This document shows positions 34,996 through 46,216 of a stretch of 64,000 bases of DNA, in pieces; within the stretch, counting starts at the first letter, position 1; each line of letters starts with the position of its first letter. The position numbers and the translations under genes are program-made. The stretch comes from Clavelina lepadiformis. Lineage: Eukaryota; Chordata; Ascidiacea; Aplousobranchia; Clavelinidae. The stretch is from positions 17,856,860 through 17,920,859 of the forward strand of contig NC_135244.1 of NCBI RefSeq assembly GCF_947623445.1. The letters are read 5' to 3'. The notes below the pieces were generated by a model, which was not told the DNA's origin, did not search any database, and saw only the letters and a list, made by a program, of their open reading frames with translations.

Positions 34996-35014
34996 AAAAG
35001 CAAGTTCATAAACT

Positions 35015-35172
35015 CCAATCAATAACTGGAAAACTCTTTCCCAAGAATGATGTGGTGGTATTAAAAGTTTAAAACTCCAATTGCTAACTGGAAAACTCAT
35101 TTCCAAGAATGACGTAATGGTATTAAATTAACTGGAAAACTCTTTTCCAAGAATGACGTAACGGTATTAACA
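35015..35172 (+). repeat. Tandem repeat, about 50-bp unit, three copies
   Basis: Three imperfect units with the core aactggaaaactc and ccaagaatgacgta, ending in ggtattaa. Confidence 0.7.
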
Positions 35173-35455
35173 AGGCCCAGGCCGCTACAAAACAATGCCA
35201 GATTGAAATTTATTGGAGAGGGAAGAGTGTTACGTTGTTTTACGCTTGATTTGTCATTCCGCAGTCTAGTCTGCCTCTGGACGGAAGCGCTTTTCGATTT
35301 GGTTGCGCCTTGTCTGTTGCTGCAACGAGTGATGATGACATTCTACCGAGACCAAAACTGCTGTGTAGACATGCCTAGTTTTTATCATTTTGTAATACAA
35401 TCTTATAGTTAACTGCAGGTCTCTTTGAACCAGAAATAGAGAAGGGTCGGTAACA
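35173..35455 (+). mobile_element. Ty3/gypsy polypurine tract and 3' LTR (near-solo LTR)
   Basis: A polypurine tract ggagagggaagag precedes an LTR at 35,228-35,455 (228 bp, TGTTACG ... GGTAACA). The right flank tatcggactgcgc is the same host sequence that borders the LTR at 17,978. The insertion therefore predates the duplication that separated units B and D. Confidence 0.78.
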
Positions 35456-37420
35456 TATCGGACTGCGCATAACGTTGAATACTGCGTGTACATCTCGGCA
35501 TTGCACTTGCTCATCAGAACAGCCAACAGTTAAAAATGATCAAACTTTATTGACAAAAATAAGCAAAGTAAACTTAATCGAAATGCAATGAATGCCAAAT
35601 GGTTAAAAACCGGATTTCAGCTACGACTATAAATCAAAGCAACAGGTGTCAGTGAGCCGAGATCTGTCGCACGAAATGTGTAATAAATAATCGACAAGAC
35701 AACGATATAAAATCGGAATATTGACAAGATCTGGAAAAGAGGTGTTTCTGATTGCTGAACTTCATGCCGTTACGGTCAATTAAAATTTATTACCATTTGA
35801 TACTATGTTATTGCAAAGTCTAAAGTTTTAGGACGCTTTTGTTGGCAATAATTACGACCTAATATCAAAGTGAAAAGAATACGAAAAACCTATAACGACG
35901 TTGAAGTAAAAGATAGATCAAACCCGCACAGTCATAGAAGACAAAATAAATTCTTTTTCGGAGCTTTAACAGAATTATTTTGTTGCCATTAAAACATGTA
36001 GAACGAGCATAATACCATTTGCACTTTTGCAGCAATGCAAGATGACAGTGTTACTTTGAACGTACAATTTTACACACATATGATAAAAACAGTAACAAAA
36101 GCATTAAGACCAAATCATTTTTTCCACTGTATAATATTGCTCATCACCATATGCTCTATTACCGTATTTGCTTGAATCAAACGTGTCCGAGTATAGCCAT
36201 AAATTAGACCCAACTCACCGACAGTAATTCTGTATCTGAAAACAAAGGATATATAGCTCGGCTAGTATTGAAAAACCATAATTTTATCAAAAATTTGAAT
36301 AATTGGGTCGGTATTTGACTAACTAGGAATACAAAATAATAACAATGTCTATTATTATAAATATATTAGCTAGAACACAATTCAATTTTGTTCCTTTTTC
36401 CATGCTCGTGTAAATGTTGAACCAAAACTTACAAAACTATTAGTTTGTGATCAAAATAAATAAAAAAAAACTAAAAATGCCATTCCGAAACAAAACTTTT
36501 ATCAGATATAGTAGGCCTTTGCATTTTTTAACTTTCAACGAAATTTTCCCAGTTCTTCGAGGCATTTTTCGCAAACAAAATCTCGTAAATCTCGTTACGT
36601 GTTGCGTAACATCAGGCAATATGCATTGAATAGGTATTAGTTGTGAATAAACATCAAGATTGCGAAAACACAATCTTGTGTGCAATTATTTATGACGTCA
36701 TGCTTGGGCGAGAAATCCACTAGCGCGTCCCGTGGTTGGTAGATTTACCGGGTTCTATTTTGTACTTAAACTAATAAAGTGAACACAAAATTTAAGCTTA
36801 AATCTTATTGTCTGAAGATGGATTCTGAAAAACGTAGGTTTATTTTTACAAAAAATACGTTTTTCATCCTGCAAATTTCATCAAAATCTTAGATATTCGA
36901 TTTTTACTTTTAAATTTATGTTGGTGACTGAAAATGAATTCACGCTGCCCAGGGAACTGTCGTACATAAATTGTACAGTATACTCTAATATGGACGATTA
37001 GATTGTTAGACTTGTCCATACATAGGCAAACGTTTCTGGTTTATTCGCAACGATACATGTCACAACTAGTTTTGCGATTGCTGAGAACTTCAAAGAAAGT
37101 ATTCAAATTTATTATAGCGTGTGATAATCAAGAAATAAACTGCAATGACCAATAAAAGTAAGAATATGTTGCGTTAAAAGTTAGTAATCCTGTATTTGCT
37201 CCCGTTAGTAAAAGAATGATTTGCTGCTGGTAATGCTGGCATCTGGTTATCATTGAATCGCTATAACCCGGACTATAAAGTTTTACCGACGCTTTCTGGG
37301 TAATATAACTTTACAGTATATATGCCTACGTCCTGTGCACAAAGCGCATAATAGTTAGAAGAATGTTTGTCGTTTTTTTTAGCATCAAATCATCTTACTC
37401 AGCCTAGAAAAAAATGCCAT
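35456..37420 (+). repeat. Upstream flank of unit D
   Basis: Homologous to 17,830-17,977 and 16,730-17,115 (inverted) and then to the upstream flanks of A and C. Internal deletions include the stretch matching about 17,120-17,830. No gene seen. It shows the empty target of Mutator copy 2 near 35,905. Confidence 0.7.
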
Positions 37421-37427
37421 GCGTTGG

Positions 37428-37435
37428 TATAAATA
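37428..37435 (+). promoter_or_regulatory. TATA box of alkylsulfatase copy D
   Basis: TATAAATA about 60 bp upstream of the ATG, in the conserved context. Confidence 0.7.
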
Positions 37436-37495
37436 AGCTGCGCACTAAACATAACGCAGAATTAACTTCACTACGTTTTACAACGTTTGTATAAA

Positions 37496-40400
37496 ATGGC
37501 GAACAATTTGGTGGAAATAAGAGTTTTGAATTTGCTTGTTGCTGTAATATGTATTGGTTTCATAATCTCAACTGCATCGGCGATTAGGAGGTCTAGTCGA
37601 GATGTCCCTGAGTGGCCCGCATCAGACGCCATTGGGTTTGCTAATCCAGACAATGAACTCACCAACGACAAGCGAGTGGTCAAAGTACGCGATGGGGTTC
37701 ATGTTGCCATTGGTTATGCTCTTGCAAACATGATACTGCTTGAAGGTGAGTTACGCAGCTTGTTTGAGTAAATCTTTATTCGATACTTAGCGGTATTCAA
37801 AACGGTCAAACTGCTCACTTAACCTCATACAATAAATTAACAGGCACCGATGGGATCATCATAGTCGATACAACGGAGAACTCTGCTGCAGCACTTGAGA
37901 TCTACGACCAATTTCGAAACATCACGACTAAACCATTAAAAGGAATTATTATGACTCATTCTCATGCAGGTCTGTATACATAAAAAGTTTTCAATTTAAA
38001 TTTTTGCCAAATTATTCTAATTAAAGCACGTCTAATTTCTTTGCTCCAATTTTACATCCAGCAAGGGTATCAAGGGGCAAGTATTAAAATAAACCATTAC
38101 CAGATTCGTTATACATGGAATTAACAGCGAAATGTGTCCAGAAAATGGAACACCAATATACACGAACTTATTATTTTCATGGAGTTACGGTATTTAGCTC
38201 ATTTCAAATTTATTTTGGTTCCGCCATTATCAGGGCTGTATAAAGACCCTTAGGGGTCCTAAGCACAAAAAATTTGTTACCCCCATACAACTGTAATGGA
38301 AAAAGTTAACATTGATAAACCAAAAACACTAATTAATTAAATATTCAAAATTAGATGAACTTGTTTCATTGCATGTAGGCTAAGCAAAAATATTCATATC
38401 TAATGATTAATTAGTTTTTTCACCTTTTTCAAGCGAAGTGGAAATCTATAGCTAACTGTAAAAGTGAATTTCAAACCTTTGTTGCTCTTACTTTGAACTC
38501 TTTAAAATTTAATATAGTATAAAAATTCATATAAATATAGGTGTATATTTTATTGCAAAGTTTAATCCGTAACAATAAACATCCTTGTTTTACCATTAAT
38601 GCAAAGCAAAAATATTCATATCTAGTGATTAATTAGTCTTTTCATCTTTTTCAAGCAAAGTGAAAATCTCTACAATAACCATCCTTGTTTTAATTCTAAA
38701 AACAACTAAAAACATGTAAAATTTTCGCTAAACACAATAATTTGCAGCTTTTTGTTAAAGGTCACAGGTCACAAGGTCTATTTCAAATGTCCCAAAAGTA
38801 TTGTAAGTCGGTAACAGCGAGGCAAACAACTAAATTTTGATTATTTTATTTGGCTGCCAGCACTGTTTTACCAGAGAAAATTGCGTGTACGAAACTATTT
38901 CTCACAGCTTCTTGTTAGCCTATAACCTAAATGTTATAACATAATAACCCAAATCTACTTTCTAATCTAAATCTAACTCCAAAAAGACCTTAAATCGCTA
39001 AAATCATTTCAATCGCATTTGAATGGCATTTTTCCTAACTTAACCGCCTATCTTTTACAACAGGCTGCGTGACCAGCACACGGTTAAATAGGTGAATAAA
39101 TACGGTGAAATCTCTCTTTTTAATGCTCTCCCGAGCTAATCTCTGCAAAGGAAAATCCCATTATACAACAATGTCTGCAGGCCTCCAATCGGGAAAGGAC
39201 ACGTAGCAGTTATGTGGTCAACCGTATCGAACGGTTAAACGGCAAACTACGTAAAAATCTAAAAAATAAACAATACGGTGCAAAAATGATATCAGTGTAC
39301 GATAAAAACGTAAAAATAACAGAATCAACCAAAGTTCCCGAGAAAGAAAACACAGGTAATAAAAACTAATGCAAGTGCAAATATTTTACCACACACACCT
39401 CCCGTTAAAACTATTTTCTTCTTGTGTGACTGTCATAATGACTATAATATACTTTTAACAAAAAAAAGACACAACCCATTGGAATTATGCTATCTAAATT
39501 CAGCTAAGATAATAATTGACGTGATTGTATAAATTTATACTGAAATAAAACGAGCAGAGAAACGCAAATGAAAAAATTGTTTGTGATGAGACTGAGAGTG
39601 AAATCGGGTTTGCCGCCTCGTCCGCCTTGGACGGTCATTCATTGCTTCATTGCTCCTGTCAGGCACATCACCCATTGTCCTATTTTCCCTGATAGGGGAA
39701 TATAGTGATGGAATAACCTGATGGTTGGGAATAACCTGATGGTTTCCCTGATAGGGCGTCTGATAGGGATTGTTTGGCCTGCAAGTTTGCTCCTGGAACC
39801 CAAAGGTGCCCTGGCAATCAGTTTGCCGTCAGTTGTGTTCCACCATCAGTTGGAGTTTCATAGCCGCCGATCTGTTTCCGCAATCCGAGATGATCGACTT
39901 CTTTGTTACTGTCCTTGGAATTTCTTTTCGAGCGAAGATTTCCTCGTTCATGAAGCCAGGCTTAATTTCACGTTTACGGTGAACGCAACACCCTTAACTG
40001 TGAGTAACTGTAAACTGTGTAGCGTTATCACACCAATAAAACAAACCGATGATCTTTGAATAGACACATTTAATTGCAAAACTCTGCACGACTCTTTATT
40101 GAAGATAAGTGGAAGTTCCGTCCATTTCGGTTTCTGGTAAAGGCACTTCCGCCCCCCGTAGATCAGTTGGAAACTTCAGTCATGTGACCGTTTAGGAGAT
40201 AAGGTGAAGAAAATCCGGTGCTTGTGCACTTGCGTTATAGACTGCGACTGCTGCTGACAGTAGCCTACTTTATCACACTTGCGTTTGTGTTGTTGTACAT
40301 AATTACAAAGCATGGAGGCAATAGAGCGGTTGTTTTTTCCACACTGCCAATCTGGCTGGGATGGTATGGATTAGATCTTGTGTTTTGTTTGCTCCTACGA

Positions 40401-42250
40401 TAACAAGAAGCTCTTTGAAGAAAGCGCTTTTAAAATTTCCGCCATGGTTTGGAATCTACGGTTTCGTGTATTCCATGCACCTCAAACCACCACATTTGTG
40501 TTTCAAGCCTTTTATTACAAATCTTGTCTACATTTTCATAAAATCCATGCTAATCAACTTTAAATAAAACTTATATAAATTCTAATTGTTTCATGTAGAT
40601 CACATTTATGGCGCTACAGCTCTACTCAACAAAACAGGAAACTCAGCACAAGTGAACGTGTACATGCATTCCAGCAGTGAAACTCTTCTGAAAAAATCTA
40701 GTAAAGTTGTTCATCACTTACTAAAAAATAGCCTACTAAATGGAATGAAAGTATTTCATTGAGTATTATAGAAATTTATTAAAGCAATTGAGCAACTCAG
40801 CATTTTTGCAGAGAGAATGCAGAAGAGAAGTTTTGCTGGATCAAGCAGACAATTAGGATATTACTTGGCCACTGCAGTAGACGATGTAGAGTCCGGCATA
40901 GATCTTGGTACAGACCATGGCCCGGAGACAGCAGGAACAATTGCAGAACCAACACACACGTTTGATAAGGAAGCTACATATGAGCTGGCAGGTAAGATAT
41001 TTCTAAGAAAATGATGTTGAAGTTTTACTTATCTTTGTCTGTCTTATTATTTGCAAGGAATCAAGTTTACTCTGATCCATACTCCTGGTGAAACAGACGA
41101 CCAAATAACGGTTTGGATTCCAGAATGGAAAGTTGTTCTTCCAGCCGATAACATCTATCAAAGCTTTCCAAACCTTTACGCCATTCGTGGTACCGCTCCG
41201 CGTTCTTTGGACCAGTGGTATGGTAGCCTTGATAAAGTACGCAGGTTACACGCCGAACATATGGTTCCTTGCCATACGAGGCCGGTATCTGGGGCGGAAA
41301 ACATTTATGACATCATAACGACCTATCGTGACGCCATTCAGTTTATTGATGATCAAACTTTGAGGCAGTTGAATAAAGGTGTAACGTTCGATGAAGTGGC
41401 AGAAATAGTTAAATTGCCTCCAATCTTGGCCAGTCACCCTTACATGAAAGAGATCTATGGCGTTGTCTCTTGGTCGGTGCGTGCCGCTTACAATGCTCAA
41501 GTTGGATGGTTTGACGGGAATCCGGTTAATTTAAATCCACTTTCGAACAAGAAACGAGCAGAAAAGCAAGTTGAGTTTGCCAGGTTAAATCTCTGCAACC
41601 CTATTTCCATGATCGTAAATTTGGTAACCAAAGCACGAAATATACTGGAAATGGTATCAAAAGATTCAGAAGAAAAAGGTCAGATTTTCATGGATGAACT
41701 TCAATGGGCTCTTGAATTGTCATCCACTGCACTGGATGCTGCATCGTTGTCCTCACCGTTTCGTAAACTTGCAAAACAAGTCAAAATAGCTGCACTTAGA
41801 GCTCTTGGAAATGCATCTAAAAACGCCAATGCTCGAAATTACTATCTGACCAGTGCTCTGGAATTAGAAGGATTAGAGTTAAAGAAAAGTTCTAAGGCTC
41901 AGGCTGCTTTTCTCCGTACTATTAGAGTCGACTACATCATGTACACCTTCCCGAGTCGACTGATAGCAGAGATTTGCAACGACACAATGGTAATGACCGT
42001 TATTTTTGAGTTCCCGGATGTCGACCAAATCCACAGTTACACGCTCAGGCACTGCGTTTTGGATTATGTTACTGACAGGGAGTTCATCCCTGAAACATCA
42101 GATGCAAAGCTGACGATGACATCGTCTGTCTGGAAGGACATTCTAACCCAACAGAGAAGTGTGGAAAATGCGTTTGCCACTGGAGATCTTATCCTTGAAG
42201 GAGGTCTGCAGCCGTATCAGATATTCATGGATTTGACAAAAGAGGAATAA
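37496..42250 (+). CDS. Secreted alkylsulfatase copy D (SdsA1/Bds1 family), intact and most divergent
   Basis: Exons 37496-37745, 37844-37969, 40599-40700, 40812-40991, 41058-42250; 616 aa. Signal peptide as in the other copies. The following segment differs sharply from A, B and C: RSSRDVPEWP and GFANPDNELTNDKR replace RSKRDVFQWP and ELIKRHNEIYNEKR. Exon 4 also has its own sequence (DDVESGIDLGTDHGPETAG). The zinc motif is THSHADH, SADN is PADN, and VPSHTRP is VPCHTRP. Exon 5 remains closely similar to the paralogs. The exon 2 donor is gtctgt, and intron 4 ends in AAG as in B. It lies next to SET, whose end is copied upstream at 33.2 kb, so D probably occupies the ancestral position. Confidence 0.85.
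39605..40480 (-). mobile_element. Degenerate Ty3/gypsy fragment, antisense in intron 2 of copy D
   Basis: Homologous to the fragments in A and C. It starts at the same cctcgtccgccttgg edge near 39,615, with a different internal deletion and a small local triplication of ccctgataggg (39,685-39,760). The integrase-core remnant is near 40,330-40,470. Confidence 0.6.
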
Positions 42251-42434
42251 ACACACTCGTTGCAAAGTTGTTTATGTAGCCATAATCTTTATAGCTTTGA
42301 GAATCTTTCCCATAATTTCTTTTGATGAATTTTTTGTTGTACCAGTAATTTTTTGTATATCGTATTGTAAGGGATGGTTTAATGACTACATACATTGCCA
42401 ATTAGGTTCATTACATAATTGAACATAATATTGT

Positions 42435-42440
42435 AATAAA
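42435..42440 (+). terminator. Polyadenylation signal, copy D
   Basis: AATAAA about 185 bp after the stop codon. Confidence 0.6.
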
Positions 42441-42479
42441 ACTCTAATTAATAGCTAACTTAGTATGCTGCTTGAAATC

Positions 42480-42695
42480 TTACAGCCTATAAAAAGTGAC
42501 ATTTGATTGTGTTTTGGTCAGTGGGGTGGCGTAAGAATTATAACTCCTCGTATGTACGCTTTTTACTGCATAGTTAATTCCCACTTTATCTTTGCGCACA
42601 AAATCTGTAAGTTTAGATACGTCCTGCGGCGAAAAACTCCAATTGTTGCGAAAATTGCGATCCGCACCCCATTTCAGTAGCTCAATTAAATCCAT
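42480..42695 (-). CDS. Candidate small ORF or exon between copy D and SET, unrecognised
   Basis: A 71-aa open frame from an ATG at 42695 with a mixed, protein-like composition (MDLIELLKWGADRNF, then a DFVRKDKVGINY segment). The copies at about 9,830-10,010 (unit B) and 33,230-33,440 carry substitutions and shifts that break it. I do not recognise it. It could be a small gene, one exon of a lost neighbour, or chance. The downstream half overlaps sequence homologous to the 3' flank of every sulfatase copy. Confidence 0.25.
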   Translation of the reverse strand: MDLIELLKWGADRNFRNNWSFSPQDVSKLTDFVRKDKVGINYAVKSVHTRSYNSYATPLTKTQSNVTFYRL

Positions 42696-43119
42696 GATAA
42701 TTGAAATTCAAATAAAAAAATTAAAACTAAATTTTAAAAAAATTGAAAAATACATGAATTAACTTATATAAAGCAAAATGATATTTATAAAAACTGAAAT
42801 AGGTTATAGATATATATATCAACCTATAACAATGCAAAATTTTAAACAATTGCACTGATTAGTATTTGATAGGATATAATTTATATAAACTAAGCTTGTA
42901 CCAAATAATCAGTAATCGACGTTAAAGGATATTTTGCCGAAAAAGTAGATCATAAAATTTTGTTGGTAAACTATCTTGCGTAAAATACCCAGGATGTGGT
43001 ATGTCATTAGTAGTGCTTAAGCTTATTCCAAGTGTTGAGGCCAAACAGCCGCCATTCTCATGTGAAAGCGACCATCGAGTCGTTGGAAGACGCTGGACCT
43101 GCCAAAAACCGGCAACGCT

Positions 43120-43125
43120 TTTATT
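43120..43125 (-). terminator. Likely polyadenylation signal of SET
   Basis: TTTATT on the plus strand, about 240 bp beyond the proposed stop codon of SET. Confidence 0.4.
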
Positions 43126-43363
43126 ACAAAACAATACGTCGTGAGAGCTCAAAATATTGTAACGATGTTATATATACAAAACTGCAGCAAGCATAGTTGG
43201 TCGTTTCCCACGATTTTTAAAACAAACACGATAGATGATTGGAATTGATTATGCCGCGCACTGGCGCCCAATAAAACGTTGTTCTTTTCGTAAACATTTG
43301 GTCGCGTTCTGTGCTGCATACAACTGCAAGGTAATAAAATGTTCTTCTTTCTATTGAGGACAC

Positions 43364-46216
43364 TCAAGTTTCTGTATCCCCGGAGGAGGTCAAGGCGGTA
43401 GCTGTGAAAACAGGGAAGTGTAAGAATTAAGACACAGCAGCCGTAGAGATGTACAATCTGAAATAGAACTTACTACTGGACTGGCTGGGGGTGGGCTCAG
43501 CTTGGATGTCGTTAGTTTCATTTTGTTCGTGTGGGGTCATTATTTGTTCTTTCAAAGCGGAAACTGGATGTGATGATGACGTCACATTCCCAGTGGTGTG
43601 CGAATGGTTGTTTGCAGAGGAATTGACTACATTCTTGTCGAGACTTTCGTCGATAAAGCCATCGTCATCTTCGTCATCAAATTCTTTTCCTTCGTCGTCG
43701 TTAATTTCATCAGGTTTGTCAAGTTCTTCCTCGTTGTAACCATAGTTACCATCACTCGACACGTTGATGACTTCATCTTCGTCGTCATATTCAACGACGT
43801 CATCGTTTTCTGCAAAACGTTGACAGAGAGTTTAACATGAAAAAAAAGGGGGAAATAAGATTAAAAGATTTCTACCTTCATCATCATCATCAACTACATA
43901 GAGTTCTTCATTCCTGCTTGTGCTTGGAGCTTCTTTACCTACAAAAGAGATGTAACATCATCATCTCTGCTTAAAGCTACATGAAAAGGTAGGACCACAT
44001 TTGCTTATCTCATGTAGATGTACTTGAGCGATTTATCCCCACGATGCCAGAATCAACACGGTACAAATATGTAAAAAGAGAAACTGACCCAGTGCGGCAG
44101 GTCTTCTCCATTCCTCTCCGTCGCTTCCATCATCACTGCTGATGTATTCTGCTCCGTCATCATCAACATAAACCGCACCTTCCTCTTCTTCTTCCTCACT
44201 GAGGACCGAATAAGAGGGATTTAACAAACATCAACACCATGCAATAAACACTGTTGAGCTTAGAAACTATAAGTCAATTTAATGGTAGACACTTCGATTT
44301 TTTAAGGTTAAACTTTTCTGGGAATCTCTGGGAATAATTTACCTTTAACCGATTTTAATTTCATTGAAAATGATACGACAAACGTTGACATACATAGAAG
44401 TATGTCGCCAATGGAAGCTTTAGTATGATAACAGACATGTGTAAAGAAGAAGTAACACATGAAGTATCAAAATTAATCTGCACCTTTCATCACTGCTTTC
44501 TTCTTCTGGTTTCTCTTTCATAAGGTAGCACTGTAAAGGATTTGGCCATAACTCTTCTTTTATGATCTGCAATGAAATTTAAACAATTAGCAACAAAAAC
44601 ATATCAACGCTATATATCACAAAATCTGCAATAATCGGAATTAACCTCAGCAATGTCGTCAGTGGATGCGTCATCCTGTGGACAAAACCAACTGAAAAAA
44701 CTTGATGGTTTTAGTGTCAGGTTCATGCCGGGCTTCCAGTTGACGGGAGTACATTCACATGACGGCGATTCTAAAATAGCGTAAGAGCATGTTTTACAAT
44801 AAGACAATAATTAGAAAATTGCATGATGTAGGACACCTGGGGTTAAAGCAAAAGAGCTTTAGTTACCAAGTTTTGGCACTTACCATGCCAGGGTAGATGG
44901 TATTCTTTCGTGATTGTTTTGTTTGTGAACCACATGTTTTCAGAGAATTTAAATCTGATCCGGTATCCAGATCTACTGTCTTCAAAGTCATCAATCTAGC
45001 AAAAGATAACAACGTAGAAAAATTTTGTTTTTGCTATGAAGTAGATGGTACGAGGACTGCATCATCAAGATATATACAATATTTCAAATTCATTTGTTTG
45101 GGCATTTTACACTAAGCTTGACCGTTCTACAATCTTAGATCTTAGGGATAATATCTCACAGACATAAATTAGTATGCTGATTTTACCTGGAGACTGCTCA
45201 AAGATTTAAGACAGTTTAGATCTTCTCTTGTTAGTACGCGCTTCAACTGCGGATGCCTTGAAAACTGTTTAAATTAATATTAAGGCAAAAACATCATGGT
45301 TTCAGCATGGTCTGTACAAAGTTAAATAAACATAATTCCAACAGCATAATTTTCAAATAAGTCCTACAGGTTCATTTACAACCGATTGATAGTATACTGT
45401 CCTTTGTGAAAATGCATTGCCACTGCTATACAGACATAGCAAAATCACTACTTCATATATTGCAGCCATACAAAAAGCATTCAAATCAAGCAAAAAGGAT
45501 ACTACAGAGGCCCAAAAGTTTGGAATCCTCTCTATAAAGGAGTTTCTGCGATTATACACAGGTTGCCTGAGCTTGTTATATTTCTGCTCTACTTTTAAAA
45601 TCTCATCATTGGCCTTTTGATTCAGTGTATCTATGTCTGACTGGCAATCATCAATGTATGCGAGGTTTGTTTGAATGAACTCTTCCAAGTCGGTCGAAGC
45701 TGTTTAAAAAATCACAGAGTTAGGTGCAATAGCCAGAGAAACAAAATACAGGCAGTTAGCATGAGCTCACATTCTCCTGTTTCATCGAAAATATTTTCTT
45801 CTGCCGGTTGCTCGAAATCTCCTTCCTCACCATCTTCCTCTTCGTCTCCGAAGTCTAAATCTTTGTAAATACAGAAAGAGATAGTGCACTGAAGTTACAT
45901 GATTTTAAATTAAATTTGGTAGGCATACTGAATATATATACCTAGAACATGTTATAAATAAATGTTACATCATATGTCGTAAAAAAATAAGAAGTTGAAA
46001 ACCTTCTTCTGGGACATCCTCTTCATCATCTTGCTCCTGGTTGTCATCCCCGAGTTCAGCCACGTAATCATCATCTTCAGTGGCATCTTGTTCTGCCTTC
46101 TCATTGACTTTCATGTATTTCTTTGGAACTTCAGCCACTCCATCGTCATTTTCTGCAGGTCGTTTTATGTCAACCACATTTTCACTGTCACCCGTTGGGA
46201 CTGGTGATTCGGACAT
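43364..46216 (-). CDS. SET: SET / TAF-I nuclear protein of the NAP family, with long acidic ends
   Basis: Coding exons, 5' to 3': 46216-46003, 45854-45771, 45699-45503, 45264-45187, 44995-44884, 44770-44646, 44566-44484, 44198-44089, 43938-43876, 43809-43474, 43401-43364. These total 1,440 nt, 479 aa, with all joins in frame. The family core covers about 105-297: a dimerisation helix containing LKVEQKYNKLRQP, then IPNFW, HPQL, DFEDSRSGYRI, KPSSFFSWF and ELWPNPLQCY. These are diagnostic for SET (histone chaperone, PP2A inhibitor; known for the family). Vertebrate SET is about 280-290 aa. Here there is a 100-residue Asp/Glu-rich N-terminus and a 180-residue tail of acidic blocks with Ser/Thr-rich linkers. 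The last exon rests on a splice from 43,474 to 43,401. Without it the frame stops at 43,427 with a slightly different end. A copied fragment lies at 33,890. Confidence 0.9.

Noticed and set aside
43491..43840. Plus-strand ORFs rich in Ser and Phe/Val
   Set aside because: They are antisense shadows of the acidic SET tail exon.
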